Assembly: GCA_016177575.1 (NCBI GenBank)
Contig: JACOVA010000009.1
Coordinates: 1 to 39,305 of the forward strand
From: Betaproteobacteria bacterium
GTDB taxonomy: Bacteria; Pseudomonadota; Gammaproteobacteria; Burkholderiales; SG8-39
DNA length: 39,305 bases
Direction of reading: 5' to 3'
The notes under the pieces are model-generated. The model was not told the DNA's origin. It saw nothing but the letters and a program-made list of their open reading frames with translations, and made no database searches. The position numbers were made by a program, and so were the translations under genes. The first letter of the stretch is position 1, and the number at the start of each line of letters is the position of its first letter. Below are positions 26,635-34,813 of the stretch, piece by piece.

Positions 26635-28257
26635 CTAGCGCAGCTCGGGGCGCGCCACGAGCAGCGCCTCGCCGCGCCACACCTGCACCCAGGCGCCCCT
26701 GAACGACCCCTGGAACTCGGGCGCCGCGCCGCCCGCCGCCCCGGCGCTCTCGTGGCGGGCGCGCTCGATGGCGATCACCTGGCCCGCGGGGTGGGCCGAC
26801 ACCCACGCGCGCAGCTCGCGCGGCTCGAGGATCGCGATCGGCGCGCGCAGCCGCCCGGCGAAGTTGTACTGCGCGTGGTACTTGCCGAGGTGGGCGAGCG
26901 GTACCCCGAGGCGCTGCTGCGCAGCGAGGAACTGCGCCGCGGGCAGCGGATCGGCGTAGGGCGCGAAGGCGGGGATGACGCCCGCGCCGAGCACGGCGAA
27001 CGAGAACAAGGTCGCGAAGCCGAGCGCGCGCACCTGAGCTGAAACTTCTTTCTTGCAAAACAGCATCAGCGCCGGGGCGGCGAGCGCCAGCACGACGATC
27101 GGCCACAGCGGCATCGCCGCGGCCCACTGCGGCAGCCCGAGCGCCGCGGGCTCGGCGCGAATCCAGGCGAGCGCGGCCGGCAGGGCGAGAAATCCGAGCG
27201 CCGGCAGGGCGAGGTCCCAGCGGCGCGCAGCGGCGCCCGTACCCGCGAGCGCGCAGCCGGCAAGCAGCGCGAAGGCGGGTACGGCGGGCAGCAGGTATTT
27301 CGCCTGCTTGCCGCTTACCAGGGAAAACACGACCAGCGTGAGCAGCAGCCAGGCGAGCAGGAAGCGAACTGAATTGTCCTGCTTTTCAGCCCGGAGATTT
27401 CTTATTCCCAGCCAAAATCTGGGCCACACAAACCACGGAAAGAGAATGAGCGGCAGCAGCGGCAGGTAGTACCACCACGGCGCGCGGTGGGCGAAGGACT
27501 CCGCCACGCGCCCCGCGGTCTGGCCCCAGAAGATAGCGCGGCGGTACGCTTCGCCGCCCGACCAGGCGGCCGGAAGCGCCCAGGCGAGCGCGATCGCGGC
27601 GCCGAGCAGCACGCCGAGCGTCAGGTCCAGGTACCAGCGGCCGAGCCTTCCCCTGAGTTCCGGCGCCCACCAGGGCGCGGCAAGCGCCGCCGGCAGCACG
27701 TGCAGCAGCACCACCGGGCCTTTCGCCAGCACTCCCAGGCCGATACCTGCGCCCAGCCAGAGCAGGCCCGCGCCGCGCTGCGCGCGCGCGAGCGTCACGA
27801 CGCCGATCATCGCCGCCATGACGCAGAGCATCAGCAGCAGGTCGAACATGGTGAGGGTGATGAAGCCCGCGAACAGCAGCGTGCCGAAGAGGACCCATAG
27901 CGCGTCACTCGGGGAGTTGCGGCTCTTTTCCCAGAGAATTTTTTCCAGCTTCGAAAGCAGCGCAATCGAAGCGAGCGCGCAAAGCGGCCCGATGAGCCGC
28001 GGCCACCAGTCGTTGACGCCGAACACGCCCCAGCCGAGGTGGATCAGCCAGAACAGCAGCGGCGGCTTGTGGCTGTAGGGCTCGCCGTTGACGTAGGGAA
28101 CGAGGAAGTCGCCGCGCAGCCACATTTCCCAGGCGACCGAGGCATAGCGCGTCTCGTCGACCGGCCAGAGCGGCCGCAGCCACAGCGCGGCAACCGAGAA
28201 CGCGGCCCAGCCGGCGAGCAGCGCGAGCAGGGACGGCTCAGGCCGGGGATTGCTCAT
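26635..28257 (-). CDS. ArnT-like polytopic glycosyltransferase (PMT/GT-C superfamily)
   Basis: An integral inner-membrane transferase of 540 residues that moves a sugar from a polyprenyl-phosphate donor to a periplasmic acceptor. The first periplasmic loop has the catalytic-type acidic pair in PVDETRYASVAWEMW, followed by YVNGEPYSHKPPLLFWL, the hallmark of ArnT-type proteins. About a dozen hydrophobic helices run to about residue 430, with PWWYYLPLLPLILFPWFVW and SGKQAKYLLPAVPAFALLAG in between. A soluble periplasmic C-terminal domain closes it. The start is ATG at 28257, overlapping the VTT gene by 20 bases. In E. coli ArnT adds aminoarabinose to lipid A; the sugar here is unknown. Confidence 0.88.
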   Translation of the reverse strand: MSNPRPEPSLLALLAGWAAFSVAALWLRPLWPVDETRYASVAWEMWLRGDFLVPYVNGEPYSHKPPLLFWLIHLGWGVFGVNDWWPRLIGPLCALASIALLSKLEKILWEKSRNSPSDALWVLFGTLLFAGFITLTMFDLLLMLCVMAAMIGVVTLARAQRGAGLLWLGAGIGLGVLAKGPVVLLHVLPAALAAPWWAPELRGRLGRWYLDLTLGVLLGAAIALAWALPAAWSGGEAYRRAIFWGQTAGRVAESFAHRAPWWYYLPLLPLILFPWFVWPRFWLGIRNLRAEKQDNSVRFLLAWLLLTLVVFSLVSGKQAKYLLPAVPAFALLAGCALAGTGAAARRWDLALPALGFLALPAALAWIRAEPAALGLPQWAAAMPLWPIVVLALAAPALMLFCKKEVSAQVRALGFATLFSFAVLGAGVIPAFAPYADPLPAAQFLAAQQRLGVPLAHLGKYHAQYNFAGRLRAPIAILEPRELRAWVSAHPAGQVIAIERARHESAGAAGGAAPEFQGSFRGAWVQVWRGEALLVARPELR

Positions 28258-28954
28258 CGAGCGCCTCGTCGACCTCCTCGCCGAGCGTCCTGCCATGGCG
28301 GTACCTGCGATAGAGCCAGATCCCGATCGCCGCCGAGACGAGGAACAGCAGCGCTGCGAGCCCTACCCGCAGCCCCGCGCCGGCCTCGACGCCGCTGCCC
28401 GCGAGCGCGAATACCAGGGTCTGCGGCAGGTAGCCCACCAGCGAGCCGAGCAGAAACAGCCACGCCGGCACGCGCGACACCCCGGCGGCGAGCGAAGTGG
28501 CGAAATTGTTGCCGACCGGCAGCAGCCGGATCAGCAGCGTCATGGCGAACGGATTGGCGGCCAGAAAGTCGTCGATGCGCCGCACGCGCGCGCCGAAGCG
28601 CTTCGACACCAGCGGACGGCCGACGAGCCGCGCGTAGAAGAACGTGAGCGCGCAGCCGATCTCGGTCGCGGCGAGCGCGAGCAGCGTGCCGGGGCCGAAG
28701 CCGAAGGCGTAGCCGCCGAGGAAGCTGACGAAGTGGCGCGGCACCGCCAGCGCGCAGGCGAGACCGCCGACCGCAAGGAACAGCAGCTCGCCCGCGGCGC
28801 CCTTGCCGCGCACGTCGCGGTCGATGCGCGCGCTCCAGTCTTCGCTCAGCCACTCGAGCGCGAGGCCGCTCCTGAGCAGCCAGGCGATTGCCGCGAGCGT
28901 GGCGAGGAACACCAGGCCCGGCGCAAGCGCCCTCAGCTTGCGCTGCAGGCTCAT
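28238..28954 (-). CDS. TVP38/TMEM64 (VTT domain, DedA-like) membrane protein
   Basis: A 238-residue membrane protein. The VTT domain is clear: VPRHFVSFLGGYAFGFGPGTLLAL followed by RLLPVGNNFATSLAAGVSRVPAWLFLLGSLVGYLPQTLVFALAGSG. About six hydrophobic segments are visible, and the ends are basic and acidic respectively. DedA/VTT proteins help flip undecaprenyl phosphate or phospholipids and are needed for membrane homeostasis. Its position between a GT2 synthase and an ArnT-like transferase suggests recycling or flipping of the polyprenyl carrier. The ATG overlaps the GT2 stop (ATGA); the open frame further upstream is a shadow of the GT2 gene. Confidence 0.9.
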   Translation of the reverse strand: MSLQRKLRALAPGLVFLATLAAIAWLLRSGLALEWLSEDWSARIDRDVRGKGAAGELLFLAVGGLACALAVPRHFVSFLGGYAFGFGPGTLLALAATEIGCALTFFYARLVGRPLVSKRFGARVRRIDDFLAANPFAMTLLIRLLPVGNNFATSLAAGVSRVPAWLFLLGSLVGYLPQTLVFALAGSGVEAGAGLRVGLAALLFLVSAAIGIWLYRRYRHGRTLGEEVDEALDEQSPA

Positions 28955-29700
28955 TGCCGCTCCGGTTCGCGGGTGACTTCGCTCACCTCGGGCCGGCAGG
29001 CGCGCTGCTTGAGCCACATCACGCCGAAAAGATCCACGACCCCGACCCAGAGCCGGTCGAGCACGCCGTAGTTGGAGCGCCCGCGGGTGCGCGCGCGGTG
29101 GCTCACCTCGACGACCAGAGTGGTGCCGCCGTTTCTTTGCACCAGCGCCGGCAGGAACCGGTGCATGTGGTCGAACTGCGGCAGCTCCAGGTACGCGGCG
29201 CGCTCGATCAGCTTCAGCCCGCAACCGGTGTCGGGAGTGGCGTCGCCCAGCAGGCTTGAGCGCACGCCGTTGGCGATGCGCGAGGCGACGCGCTTCAGCC
29301 ACGAGTCGTGTCTTTTCCTCCTGTATCCGCAAACAAGGCGAAGCGCGGAATTCTTTGAGCCCTCCAAGGCGGCAAGAAGCTTCGGAATATCCGCCGGATC
29401 GTTCTGGCCGTCGCCGTCCAGCGTCGCGATCCACTCGCCGCGCGCCGCGCGCACCCCGGTCATGAGCGCGGCGCTCTGGCCGCAGCGCGCGCGGTGCGCG
29501 AGCACCCGCAGGCGCGGGTAGCGCGCCAGCGCCTCGGCGAGCCGCGCGCGCGTGCCGTCGCTGCTGCCGTCGTCGACGTAGATGACCTCGAACTCGCGCG
29601 CTCCCCCTTCCCCGCCTGCCAGCGCGGCGTGGATTTCTGCGAGCAGCGGCAGGACATTGTCCGCCTCGTTGCGCACCGGAACGACGATCGACAGCTGCAA
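28951..29700 (-). CDS. family 2 glycosyltransferase, polyprenyl-phosphate sugar synthase type
   Basis: A 249-residue cytoplasmic GT2 enzyme. It starts [19 protein letters not shown] from TTG at 29700. The nucleotide-sugar motifs are [12 protein letters not shown] and the metal-binding [30 protein letters not shown] and HRFLPALV follow. This is the dolichol/undecaprenyl-phosphate mannose synthase and ArnC-like group, here without the two C-terminal membrane helices of ArnC; only a short amphipathic stretch ([10 protein letters not shown]) remains. It probably charges a polyprenyl phosphate with the sugar used by the ArnT-like enzyme downstream. The start lies back to back with the ahcY promoter. 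Confidence 0.9.
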   Translation of the reverse strand: MQLSIVVPVRNEADNVLPLLAEIHAALAGGEGGAREFEVIYVDDGSSDGTRARLAEALARYPRLRVLAHRARCGQSAALMTGVRAARGEWIATLDGDGQNDPADIPKLLAALEGSKNSALRLVCGYRRKRHDSWLKRVASRIANGVRSSLLGDATPDTGCGLKLIERAAYLELPQFDHMHRFLPALVQRNGGTTLVVEVSHRARTRGRSNYGVLDRLWVGVVDLFGVMWLKQRACRPEVSEVTREPERQ

Positions 29701-29743
29701 TGGACCCGCCGAAAAAGCGCCATTATCCCATCCGGAACAGGGG

Positions 29744-29749
29744 TATAAT
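29744..29749 (+). promoter_or_regulatory. -10 element of the riboswitch-ahcY transcription unit
   Basis: A perfect TATAAT in a GC-rich setting. Transcription would begin near 29755-29756, exactly where the conserved riboswitch sequence starts. A -35 box is weak (around 29720-29726, CATTAT). Position and perfect match make this the likely promoter of ahcY. Confidence 0.7.
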
Positions 29750-29754
29750 CCATG

Positions 29755-29831
29755 CTGCTGAGGAGCGTTGCGTTCCCCGCCCGGTGGGCGTGCATAAAGG
29801 GATCAGGCTCAGCCAAACAAAACGGCGCTCG
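29755..29831 (+). promoter_or_regulatory. SAH riboswitch
   Basis: The leader matches the S-adenosylhomocysteine riboswitch. P1 forms from GCTGAG (29757-29762) and CTCAGC (29808-29813). GAGCG (29763-29767) can form the pseudoknot helix with CGCTC (29826-29830). The conserved blocks GAGGAGCGTTGC, ATCAGGCTC and AACGGCGCTC occur in the right order, with a variable GC hairpin (around 29776-29790) between them. The aptamer sits directly before ahcY, its classical target. SAH riboswitches turn expression on when SAH builds up. Here the pseudoknot's 3' strand is also part of the 5' arm of a downstream terminator, which gives a simple antitermination switch. Confidence 0.93.
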
Positions 29832-29860
29832 CATCGGAAACGGTGCGGGCGCTTTTTCTT
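29825..29860 (+). terminator. rho-independent terminator, expression platform of the SAH riboswitch
   Basis: GCGCTCGCATCG (29825-29836), loop GAAA, CGGTGCGGGCGC (29841-29852) form a 12-pair stem with two G-T wobble pairs, followed by TTTTTCTT (29853-29860). The 5' arm contains the CGCTC that forms the riboswitch pseudoknot. Ligand-bound aptamer and terminator therefore exclude each other. Low SAH should end transcription here; high SAH should allow ahcY to be read. Confidence 0.88.
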
Positions 29861-29876
29861 TCTGGAGGCCGGACAA

Positions 29877-31295
29877 ATGAATGCCGCAGTGGTCAAGCCG
29901 AAGTTCACCGATTACAAGGTCGCCGACCTTGCGCTCGCCGATTGGGGCCGCAAGGAGATCGCGATCGCCGAGTCCGAGATGCCCGCGCTGATGGCGATGC
30001 GCGAGGAGTATGCCGCGGCGAAGCCGCTCAAGGGCGCGCGCATCGCCGGCTCCTTGCACATGACGATCCAGACCGCGGTGCTGATCGAGACCCTGAAGGC
30101 GCTCGGCGCCGAGGTGCGCTGGGCCTCGTGCAACATCTTCTCCACCCAGGACCACGCCGCGGCAGCGATCGCCGCCGGCGGCACCCCCGTGTACGCCTAC
30201 AAGGGCGAGTCGCTCGACGAGTACTGGGAGTTCACGCACCGCATCTTCGAGTTCGGGGACGGGAAAGCGCCGAACATGATCCTCGATGACGGCGGCGACG
30301 CGACGCTGCTCGCGCACCTGGGCATTCGGGCGGAGAAGGATTCGTCTGTGATTTCCAACCCGGGCAGTGAGGAGGAAACGGCGCTTTTCGCTTCCATCAA
30401 GAAACGTCTTTCACAAGACTCGAGCTGGTACTCGAAAGCCGCAAAGGAGATCAGGGGCATCACCGAAGAGACCACCACGGGCGTGCACCGACTGTACGAG
30501 ATGGCGAAGGAAAAGCGGCTGCTGTTTCCCGCCATCAACGTCAACGACTCGGTCACCAAGTCGAAATTCGACAACATCTACGGCTGCCGCGAGTCGCTGG
30601 TCGACGGCATCAAGCGCGCGACCGACGTCATGGTCGCGGGCAAGGTGGCGGTGGTGTGCGGCTACGGCGAAGTCGGCAAGGGCTCGGCGCAGGCCTTGCG
30701 CGGCCTGCAGGCGCAGGTCTGGGTGACCGAGATCGACCCGATCTGCGCGCTGCAGGCGGCCATGGAAGGCTACCGCGTCGTCACCATGGACTACGCCTGC
30801 GACAAGGCCGACATCTTCGTCACCGCGACCGGCAACTACCACGTCATCACGCACTCGCACATGCAGCGCATGAAGAACAACGCCATCGTCTGCAACATCG
30901 GCCACTTCGACAGCGAGATCGACATCGCCTCGCTCAAGTCCTGCCAGTGGGAGAACATCAAGCCGCAGGTCGACCACGTCGTGTTCCCCGACGGCAAGCG
31001 CATCCTGCTGCTCGCCCAGGGGCGCCTCGTCAACCTCGGTTGCGCCACTGGGCACCCCTCGTACGTGATGAGCTCCTCGTTCGCCAACCAGGTGCTGGCG
31101 CAGATCGAGCTGTACACGAACACCGCCAAGTACCCGGTCGGCGTGTACATCCTGCCCAAGGCGCTCGACGAGAAAGTGGCGCGGCTGCAGCTCGCCAAGC
31201 TCGGCGCCATGCTCACCGAGCTGACCGATGAGCAGGCGAAGTACATCGGCGTGCCGAAATCCGGCCCCTACAAGACCGAGCACTACCGCTACTAG
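29877..31295 (+). CDS. ahcY: adenosylhomocysteinase (SAH hydrolase)
   Basis: Splits S-adenosylhomocysteine into homocysteine and adenosine, removing the inhibitor left by methyltransferases. The 472 residues include the proteobacterial insertion of about 40 residues ([20 protein letters not shown] region). The catalytic and NAD-binding elements are [41 protein letters not shown] and the C-terminal KTEHYRY whose Lys and Tyr reach the partner subunit's NAD. ATG at 29877 has GGAGG upstream (in CTGGAGGCC). It is controlled by the SAH riboswitch and is followed three bases later by the MetF-like gene. Confidence 0.98.
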   Translation: MNAAVVKPKFTDYKVADLALADWGRKEIAIAESEMPALMAMREEYAAAKPLKGARIAGSLHMTIQTAVLIETLKALGAEVRWASCNIFSTQDHAAAAIAAGGTPVYAYKGESLDEYWEFTHRIFEFGDGKAPNMILDDGGDATLLAHLGIRAEKDSSVISNPGSEEETALFASIKKRLSQDSSWYSKAAKEIRGITEETTTGVHRLYEMAKEKRLLFPAINVNDSVTKSKFDNIYGCRESLVDGIKRATDVMVAGKVAVVCGYGEVGKGSAQALRGLQAQVWVTEIDPICALQAAMEGYRVVTMDYACDKADIFVTATGNYHVITHSHMQRMKNNAIVCNIGHFDSEIDIASLKSCQWENIKPQVDHVVFPDGKRILLLAQGRLVNLGCATGHPSYVMSSSFANQVLAQIELYTNTAKYPVGVYILPKALDEKVARLQLAKLGAMLTELTDEQAKYIGVPKSGPYKTEHYRY

Positions 31296-31298
31296 CGA

Positions 31299-32261
31299 GT
31301 GCTGAAGGAAAAGCTCCTCGACCCGGCGCGCGCAGTGCTGCTCTACGGCACCACGCCGCCGCGCGCCGGCTCGAGCGCCGAGGCGGTGGCGGCGGCCGCC
31401 GAAAAGCTCGCCGCGCGCCTCGAGCGCCTGCCGCTCGACGGCGTGATCGTCTACGACATCCAGGACGAGTCGGGGCGCACCAGCCAGCCGCGCCCGTTCG
31501 CCTTCACCGAAACGCTCGATCCGCGCGTCTATGCGCGCCTGCTCGCTGCGCGCATCGGCAAGCCCGCGATCGCCTACAAATGCGTGGGTGCGCTGGACGA
31601 AGCCGGCTGGAAAGCGTGGCTGGACGAATCGAGGCGCGACTTCGGCGTCGAGTGCCTCTCGGTCGTCGGCCGGCCGACCTCGGGCGTGCGCTATCCGCTC
31701 GCGCTCTCCAGGGCGATCCGCCTCGCCGCCGCGCACCCGGCCGGCTTCGCCGTGGGCGGCGTCGCCATCACCGAGCGCCACACCGCGGAGCGAAGCGAGT
31801 CGGCGCGCCTGCTCGCCAAGGCGATCGAGGGCTGCGGCTATTTCATCTCGCAGACCGTGTACGCGCCGGAGGCCACCGTGCGCCTGCTCGCCGACTACGC
31901 GCGCGACTGCCGCGGCGCCGGCGTCGCGCCGCGCCGCATCGTGCTCACCTTCTCGCCGGTCGGGCGCGAGAAGACCATGCAGTTCCTGCGCTGGCTCGGC
32001 GTCAATGTACCGACGGACACAGAGCGCACAATCCTCGGCGCTTCCAACCCCCTCGCCAAGTCGATCGAAATCTGCCGTGATAACCTGCGGCGCATCCTCG
32101 ATCACGGCTACGCGCGCGAGATTCCGCTGGGAATCAACGTCGAGAGCGTCTCGATCCACAAGGACGAGATCGACGCGAGCGTCGAGCTCGCTCACGCCCT
32201 GCACGAGGCATTGGGCACTCAGTCAACCGGGGTGCGCCCGCCTTCCGTGTCGCGCTCGTAG
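31299..32261 (+). CDS. methylenetetrahydrofolate reductase-like flavoprotein
   Basis: A 320-residue TIM-barrel protein of the MetF superfamily. The expected role is reduction of methylene- to methyl-tetrahydrofolate, which supplies the methyl group for remethylating homocysteine from AhcY. Family-like elements are TTPPRAG near residue 20, GVIVYDIQDESGR, the barrel strand AGFAVGGVAITERHT, and FISQTVYAPEATVRLL, which resembles the MetF FITQ flavin-site segment. It is not a standard MetF: the N-terminal FEFFPP motif is replaced and the sequence is clearly divergent. GTG at 31299 starts three bases after ahcY, so it shares the SAH riboswitch. Its end overlaps the convergent DUF457-type gene by 43 bases. 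Confidence 0.7.
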   Translation: MLKEKLLDPARAVLLYGTTPPRAGSSAEAVAAAAEKLAARLERLPLDGVIVYDIQDESGRTSQPRPFAFTETLDPRVYARLLAARIGKPAIAYKCVGALDEAGWKAWLDESRRDFGVECLSVVGRPTSGVRYPLALSRAIRLAAAHPAGFAVGGVAITERHTAERSESARLLAKAIEGCGYFISQTVYAPEATVRLLADYARDCRGAGVAPRRIVLTFSPVGREKTMQFLRWLGVNVPTDTERTILGASNPLAKSIEICRDNLRRILDHGYAREIPLGINVESVSIHKDEIDASVELAHALHEALGTQSTGVRPPSVSRS

Positions 32262-33268
32262 GCGCGCCAGGGCGATCCCGGCCGGTCGCGGCAGGCGCCG
32301 AAGCGGAACGGCACCCAGTCGCGCCCCGGGTTGAGGAAGCGCAGATCGAGGAACCAGACGCAGGTCGAGCCCTCGCTCAGGCCGTCGAAGGCAGGCTGCT
32401 CGGCAAACCAGCGGAAAAACCGCAGCGCGGGGGACTCCCAGGCCGAGCGGGCCAACGCCTGCGCCGCCGGGGAATCGCCGTAGCGGCGGCGCGTGCGCCA
32501 ATCGGCGAGCGGGATCGGGCGGTAGGCGGCGTCCAGCTTGGCGACGAAGCCGTCGCCGGGCTTGTACTCGCGCACCGTGTCGCGCGCGAGGTTGACGTGC
32601 GCGAAGCGCTGCGCTTCGCTGTCGCCCACGAAGACAGTCCAGTTGTAGGGCGACACCGGGCGCGGATGCACGCTCACCACGGCGCCGGCGAGGCCGTGCA
32701 CGCGCGCATACTCGCGCCCGAACTCGAGCGCTTTTTCCTTCTGCAGGTACTGGAACCCCACGTAGCCGGCGAGCGCCGCTATCGCGACGAGCGAAGGGAT
32801 CCGCGAGCGAAAGAGGATCGCGGAGCCGGCAAGGCCCGCAAGGATGAGGCCGCTGAACCACAGGTCGATGATGAAGGTGGTGCCTAGCGCGGCGCGCCAG
32901 TCCGAGAACGGCGCGAGCAGCATAGTGCCGTAGCTCGTGATCCAGTCGCCGGCGATGTGCGTGCCGATCGCAAGCACGCACACGCCGTAGAGCGCGCGCC
33001 AGCCGCCCGGCTCGCGCAGCACCTTCGCCAGCAGCCAGGCGAGCGGCAGCGCCCAGAGCGGCATCATCACGAGCGAGTGGGTGACGCTGCGGTGGTGCAG
33101 CAGGTATTCGACCGGGCCGAAAAGGGCGACGACGAAATCGAGGTCCGGCGCGGCACAGGCGAAGAAGCCGGCGGCGACGCGCCGCGGGATCGAGCGCGGC
33201 GGCGCGTCCCTAGATGCGGTTGCGCGAGCTAACAACGCCCCCGAGAGAGCGTGGGTCAGTGTGTCCAC
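32219..33268 (-). CDS. YbcI/DUF457-type membrane-bound metal-dependent hydrolase family protein
   Basis: A 349-residue membrane protein. It begins MDTLTHALSGALLARA, the family signature. The conserved metal-type residues follow in ACAAPDLDFVV, HHRSVTHSLVMMPLWALPL and GTHIAGDWITSYGT, all in the N-terminal half with about five membrane helices (to about residue 190). A C-terminal soluble domain (about 195-349) contains SVHPRPVSPYNWTVFVGD. The family is annotated as membrane-bound metal-dependent hydrolase, but no substrate is known. Its end overlaps the MetF-like gene by 43 bases tail to tail, which is long for this window. The start is at 33268, about 30 bases after the aminotransferase gene. 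Confidence 0.85.
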   Translation of the reverse strand: MDTLTHALSGALLARATASRDAPPRSIPRRVAAGFFACAAPDLDFVVALFGPVEYLLHHRSVTHSLVMMPLWALPLAWLLAKVLREPGGWRALYGVCVLAIGTHIAGDWITSYGTMLLAPFSDWRAALGTTFIIDLWFSGLILAGLAGSAILFRSRIPSLVAIAALAGYVGFQYLQKEKALEFGREYARVHGLAGAVVSVHPRPVSPYNWTVFVGDSEAQRFAHVNLARDTVREYKPGDGFVAKLDAAYRPIPLADWRTRRRYGDSPAAQALARSAWESPALRFFRWFAEQPAFDGLSEGSTCVWFLDLRFLNPGRDWVPFRFGACRDRPGSPWRAYERDTEGGRTPVD

Positions 33269-33272
33269 AAGA

Positions 33273-33299
33273 GAAAATCGGAGTCTGACCCCGATTTTC
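33273..33299. repeat. inverted-repeat element GAAAATCGG...CCGATTTTC
   Basis: GAAAATCGG (33273-33281) and CCGATTTTC (33291-33299) are perfect inverted repeats with a nine-base loop (AGTCTGACC). Read on the minus strand the core is GGGGTCAGACTCCGATTTTC, a motif I know from dispersed intergenic repeats in many proteobacteria, often near REP-associated transposases; none is in this window. It lies between the stop of the HTH-aminotransferase gene and the start of the DUF457-type gene and could also act as a weak terminator for the former. Confidence 0.7.
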
Positions 33300-33301
33300 C
33301 G

Positions 33302-34807
33302 CTAGGCTGCGCGCTTCTTCCTCTGCGCGTCCTTGGCGTGCATCTGCGCGTAGGCGCCGTGCGCAGCGGCCTCGGCGTCGCCCACGTGCACGGGCAGCCC
33401 CATGTCGGAGAGCACCGAGGAGAGCGCGCTCAAGCACAGCATCACGTTGTCCGGGCGGCAGGAGTAGCCCATCAGGCCGAAGCGCCAGACCTTGCCCTTG
33501 AGGGGTCCCAGGCCCGCGCCTATCTCCAGCCCGAATTCGTCAAGTAAGCGCTTCCTCACTTCGGCCTCGTCGACACCTTTCGGACACAGCACCGCGTTCA
33601 TCTGCGGCAGCTGGTATTTCTCCTCGACCAGGAACTGCAGGCCGATCGCCTCGAGCCCTGCTTTGAGCGCGACGTGGTGGCGCTGGTGACGCGCCCAGCT
33701 GTTCTCCAGCCCCTCCTCGCGGATGAGCAGCAGCGCCTCGTGCAGCGCGAACAGCGAGTTGGTCGGCGCGGTGTGGTGGTAGGTGCGCGTGCCCGCATTC
33801 CAGTAGCCGAGCAGCAGGTTCATGTCCATGAACCAGCTGTGGATCTTGTCCTTCCTCTTCTTCACGTATTCGACCACGCGCTCGGAGAACGAGACCGGCG
33901 ACAGCCCCGGCGTGCAGGAAAGGCACTTCTGGCTCGCCGAGTAGATGGCGTCGATCTCCCACTCGTCGACCTTGACCGGCGAGCCGCCGAGCGAGGTGAC
34001 CGCGTCGACGATGACGAGCGCGCCGTGCTTGTGCGCGATCTGCGTCAGCAGCTTGGCGTCGGACTGGCAGCCGGTGGAGGTCTCGGCGTGCACGAACGCG
34101 AGCAGCTTCGCGTCCTTGTGCTTCCTGAACGCGTCCTCGACCTTCTGCGGATCGACCGGCCTGCCCCACTCGTCGCTCACCACCACCGGGATGCCGCCCA
34201 TGCGCTCGACGTTCTCGAGCATGCGGCCGCCGAAAACGCCGTTGACGCACACGATCACCTTGTCGCCGGGGGCGACCAGGTTGACGAAGCAGTACTCCAT
34301 GCCCACCGACCCCGGCCCCGAGAGCGGGAAGGTGAGCGGGTTGCGGGTCTGGTAGACGTAGCGCAGCAGGCTCTTCAGCTCCTCCATCATCTCGACGAAA
34401 ACCGGATCGAGGTAGCCGATCGCCGCCTGCCTCATGGTGATGAGCACGCGCGGGTGAATCTCGGTGGGCCCCGGGCCCATCAGCGTGCGCTGCGGCGGGT
34501 GGAAGGAATGGATGCGCTTCGCGGGTGCGTACTGGGTCATGGGATCGCTCTCCTGCATGCCGAACAAGGCGTGGTCGGGGCGCGATTTGACTCGCACCGG
34601 GTTCTTCGCGCTCGCTTCGTTGATGACTTCGACCGCGCCGATGCGGCCCTGGGTGACGCGCTCGACCTCGCCCGCCCAGCGGGCGGGCACGTAGCCCGTC
34701 TTGACCCAGTTGTGCACCACAGCCCGGTCGAGCTGGAAGGCGCGCGCCACCTCGGCCTGGCTGCCGAACATCTCGACCAGTCGCGCGGCGCAATTGCTCT
34801 CGATCAC
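33302..34807 (-). CDS. Cro/YdaS-like HTH domain fused in frame to a class V aminotransferase (alanine-glyoxylate/serine-pyruvate type)
   Basis: One open frame of 501 codons. Residues 1-70 form a Cro/YdaS-like helix-turn-helix (LVEMFGSQAEVARAFQLDRAVVHNWVKTGYVPARWAGEVER). From residue 90 a complete class V aminotransferase follows (about 412 residues), with MGPGPTEIHPRVL, GGSPVKVDEWEID, the PLP lysine in SASQKCLSCTPG and WNAGTRTYHHTAPTN. Relatives use glyoxylate or pyruvate with Ala or Ser. No stop separates the parts. A strong AGGAGAG lies seven bases before ATG 34540, the normal aminotransferase start, so a separate 412-residue enzyme may also be made. GTG at 34807 is the only upstream start because a TAG precedes it. 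Fusion or two overlapping products cannot be decided from sequence. Confidence 0.88.
   Translation of the reverse strand: MIESNCAARLVEMFGSQAEVARAFQLDRAVVHNWVKTGYVPARWAGEVERVTQGRIGAVEVINEASAKNPVRVKSRPDHALFGMQESDPMTQYAPAKRIHSFHPPQRTLMGPGPTEIHPRVLITMRQAAIGYLDPVFVEMMEELKSLLRYVYQTRNPLTFPLSGPGSVGMEYCFVNLVAPGDKVIVCVNGVFGGRMLENVERMGGIPVVVSDEWGRPVDPQKVEDAFRKHKDAKLLAFVHAETSTGCQSDAKLLTQIAHKHGALVIVDAVTSLGGSPVKVDEWEIDAIYSASQKCLSCTPGLSPVSFSERVVEYVKKRKDKIHSWFMDMNLLLGYWNAGTRTYHHTAPTNSLFALHEALLLIREEGLENSWARHQRHHVALKAGLEAIGLQFLVEEKYQLPQMNAVLCPKGVDEAEVRKRLLDEFGLEIGAGLGPLKGKVWRFGLMGYSCRPDNVMLCLSALSSVLSDMGLPVHVGDAEAAAHGAYAQMHAKDAQRKKRAA
34548..34554 (-). promoter_or_regulatory. internal ribosome-binding site before the aminotransferase ATG
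   Basis: AGGAGAG on the minus strand (34554-34548) stands seven bases upstream of the in-frame ATG at 34540 (MTQYAPAKR). This is one of the best Shine-Dalgarno matches in the window and the spacing is optimal. It decides that translation of the aminotransferase alone is possible inside the 501-codon frame. Confidence 0.75.
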
Positions 34808-34813
34808 GCCGAA

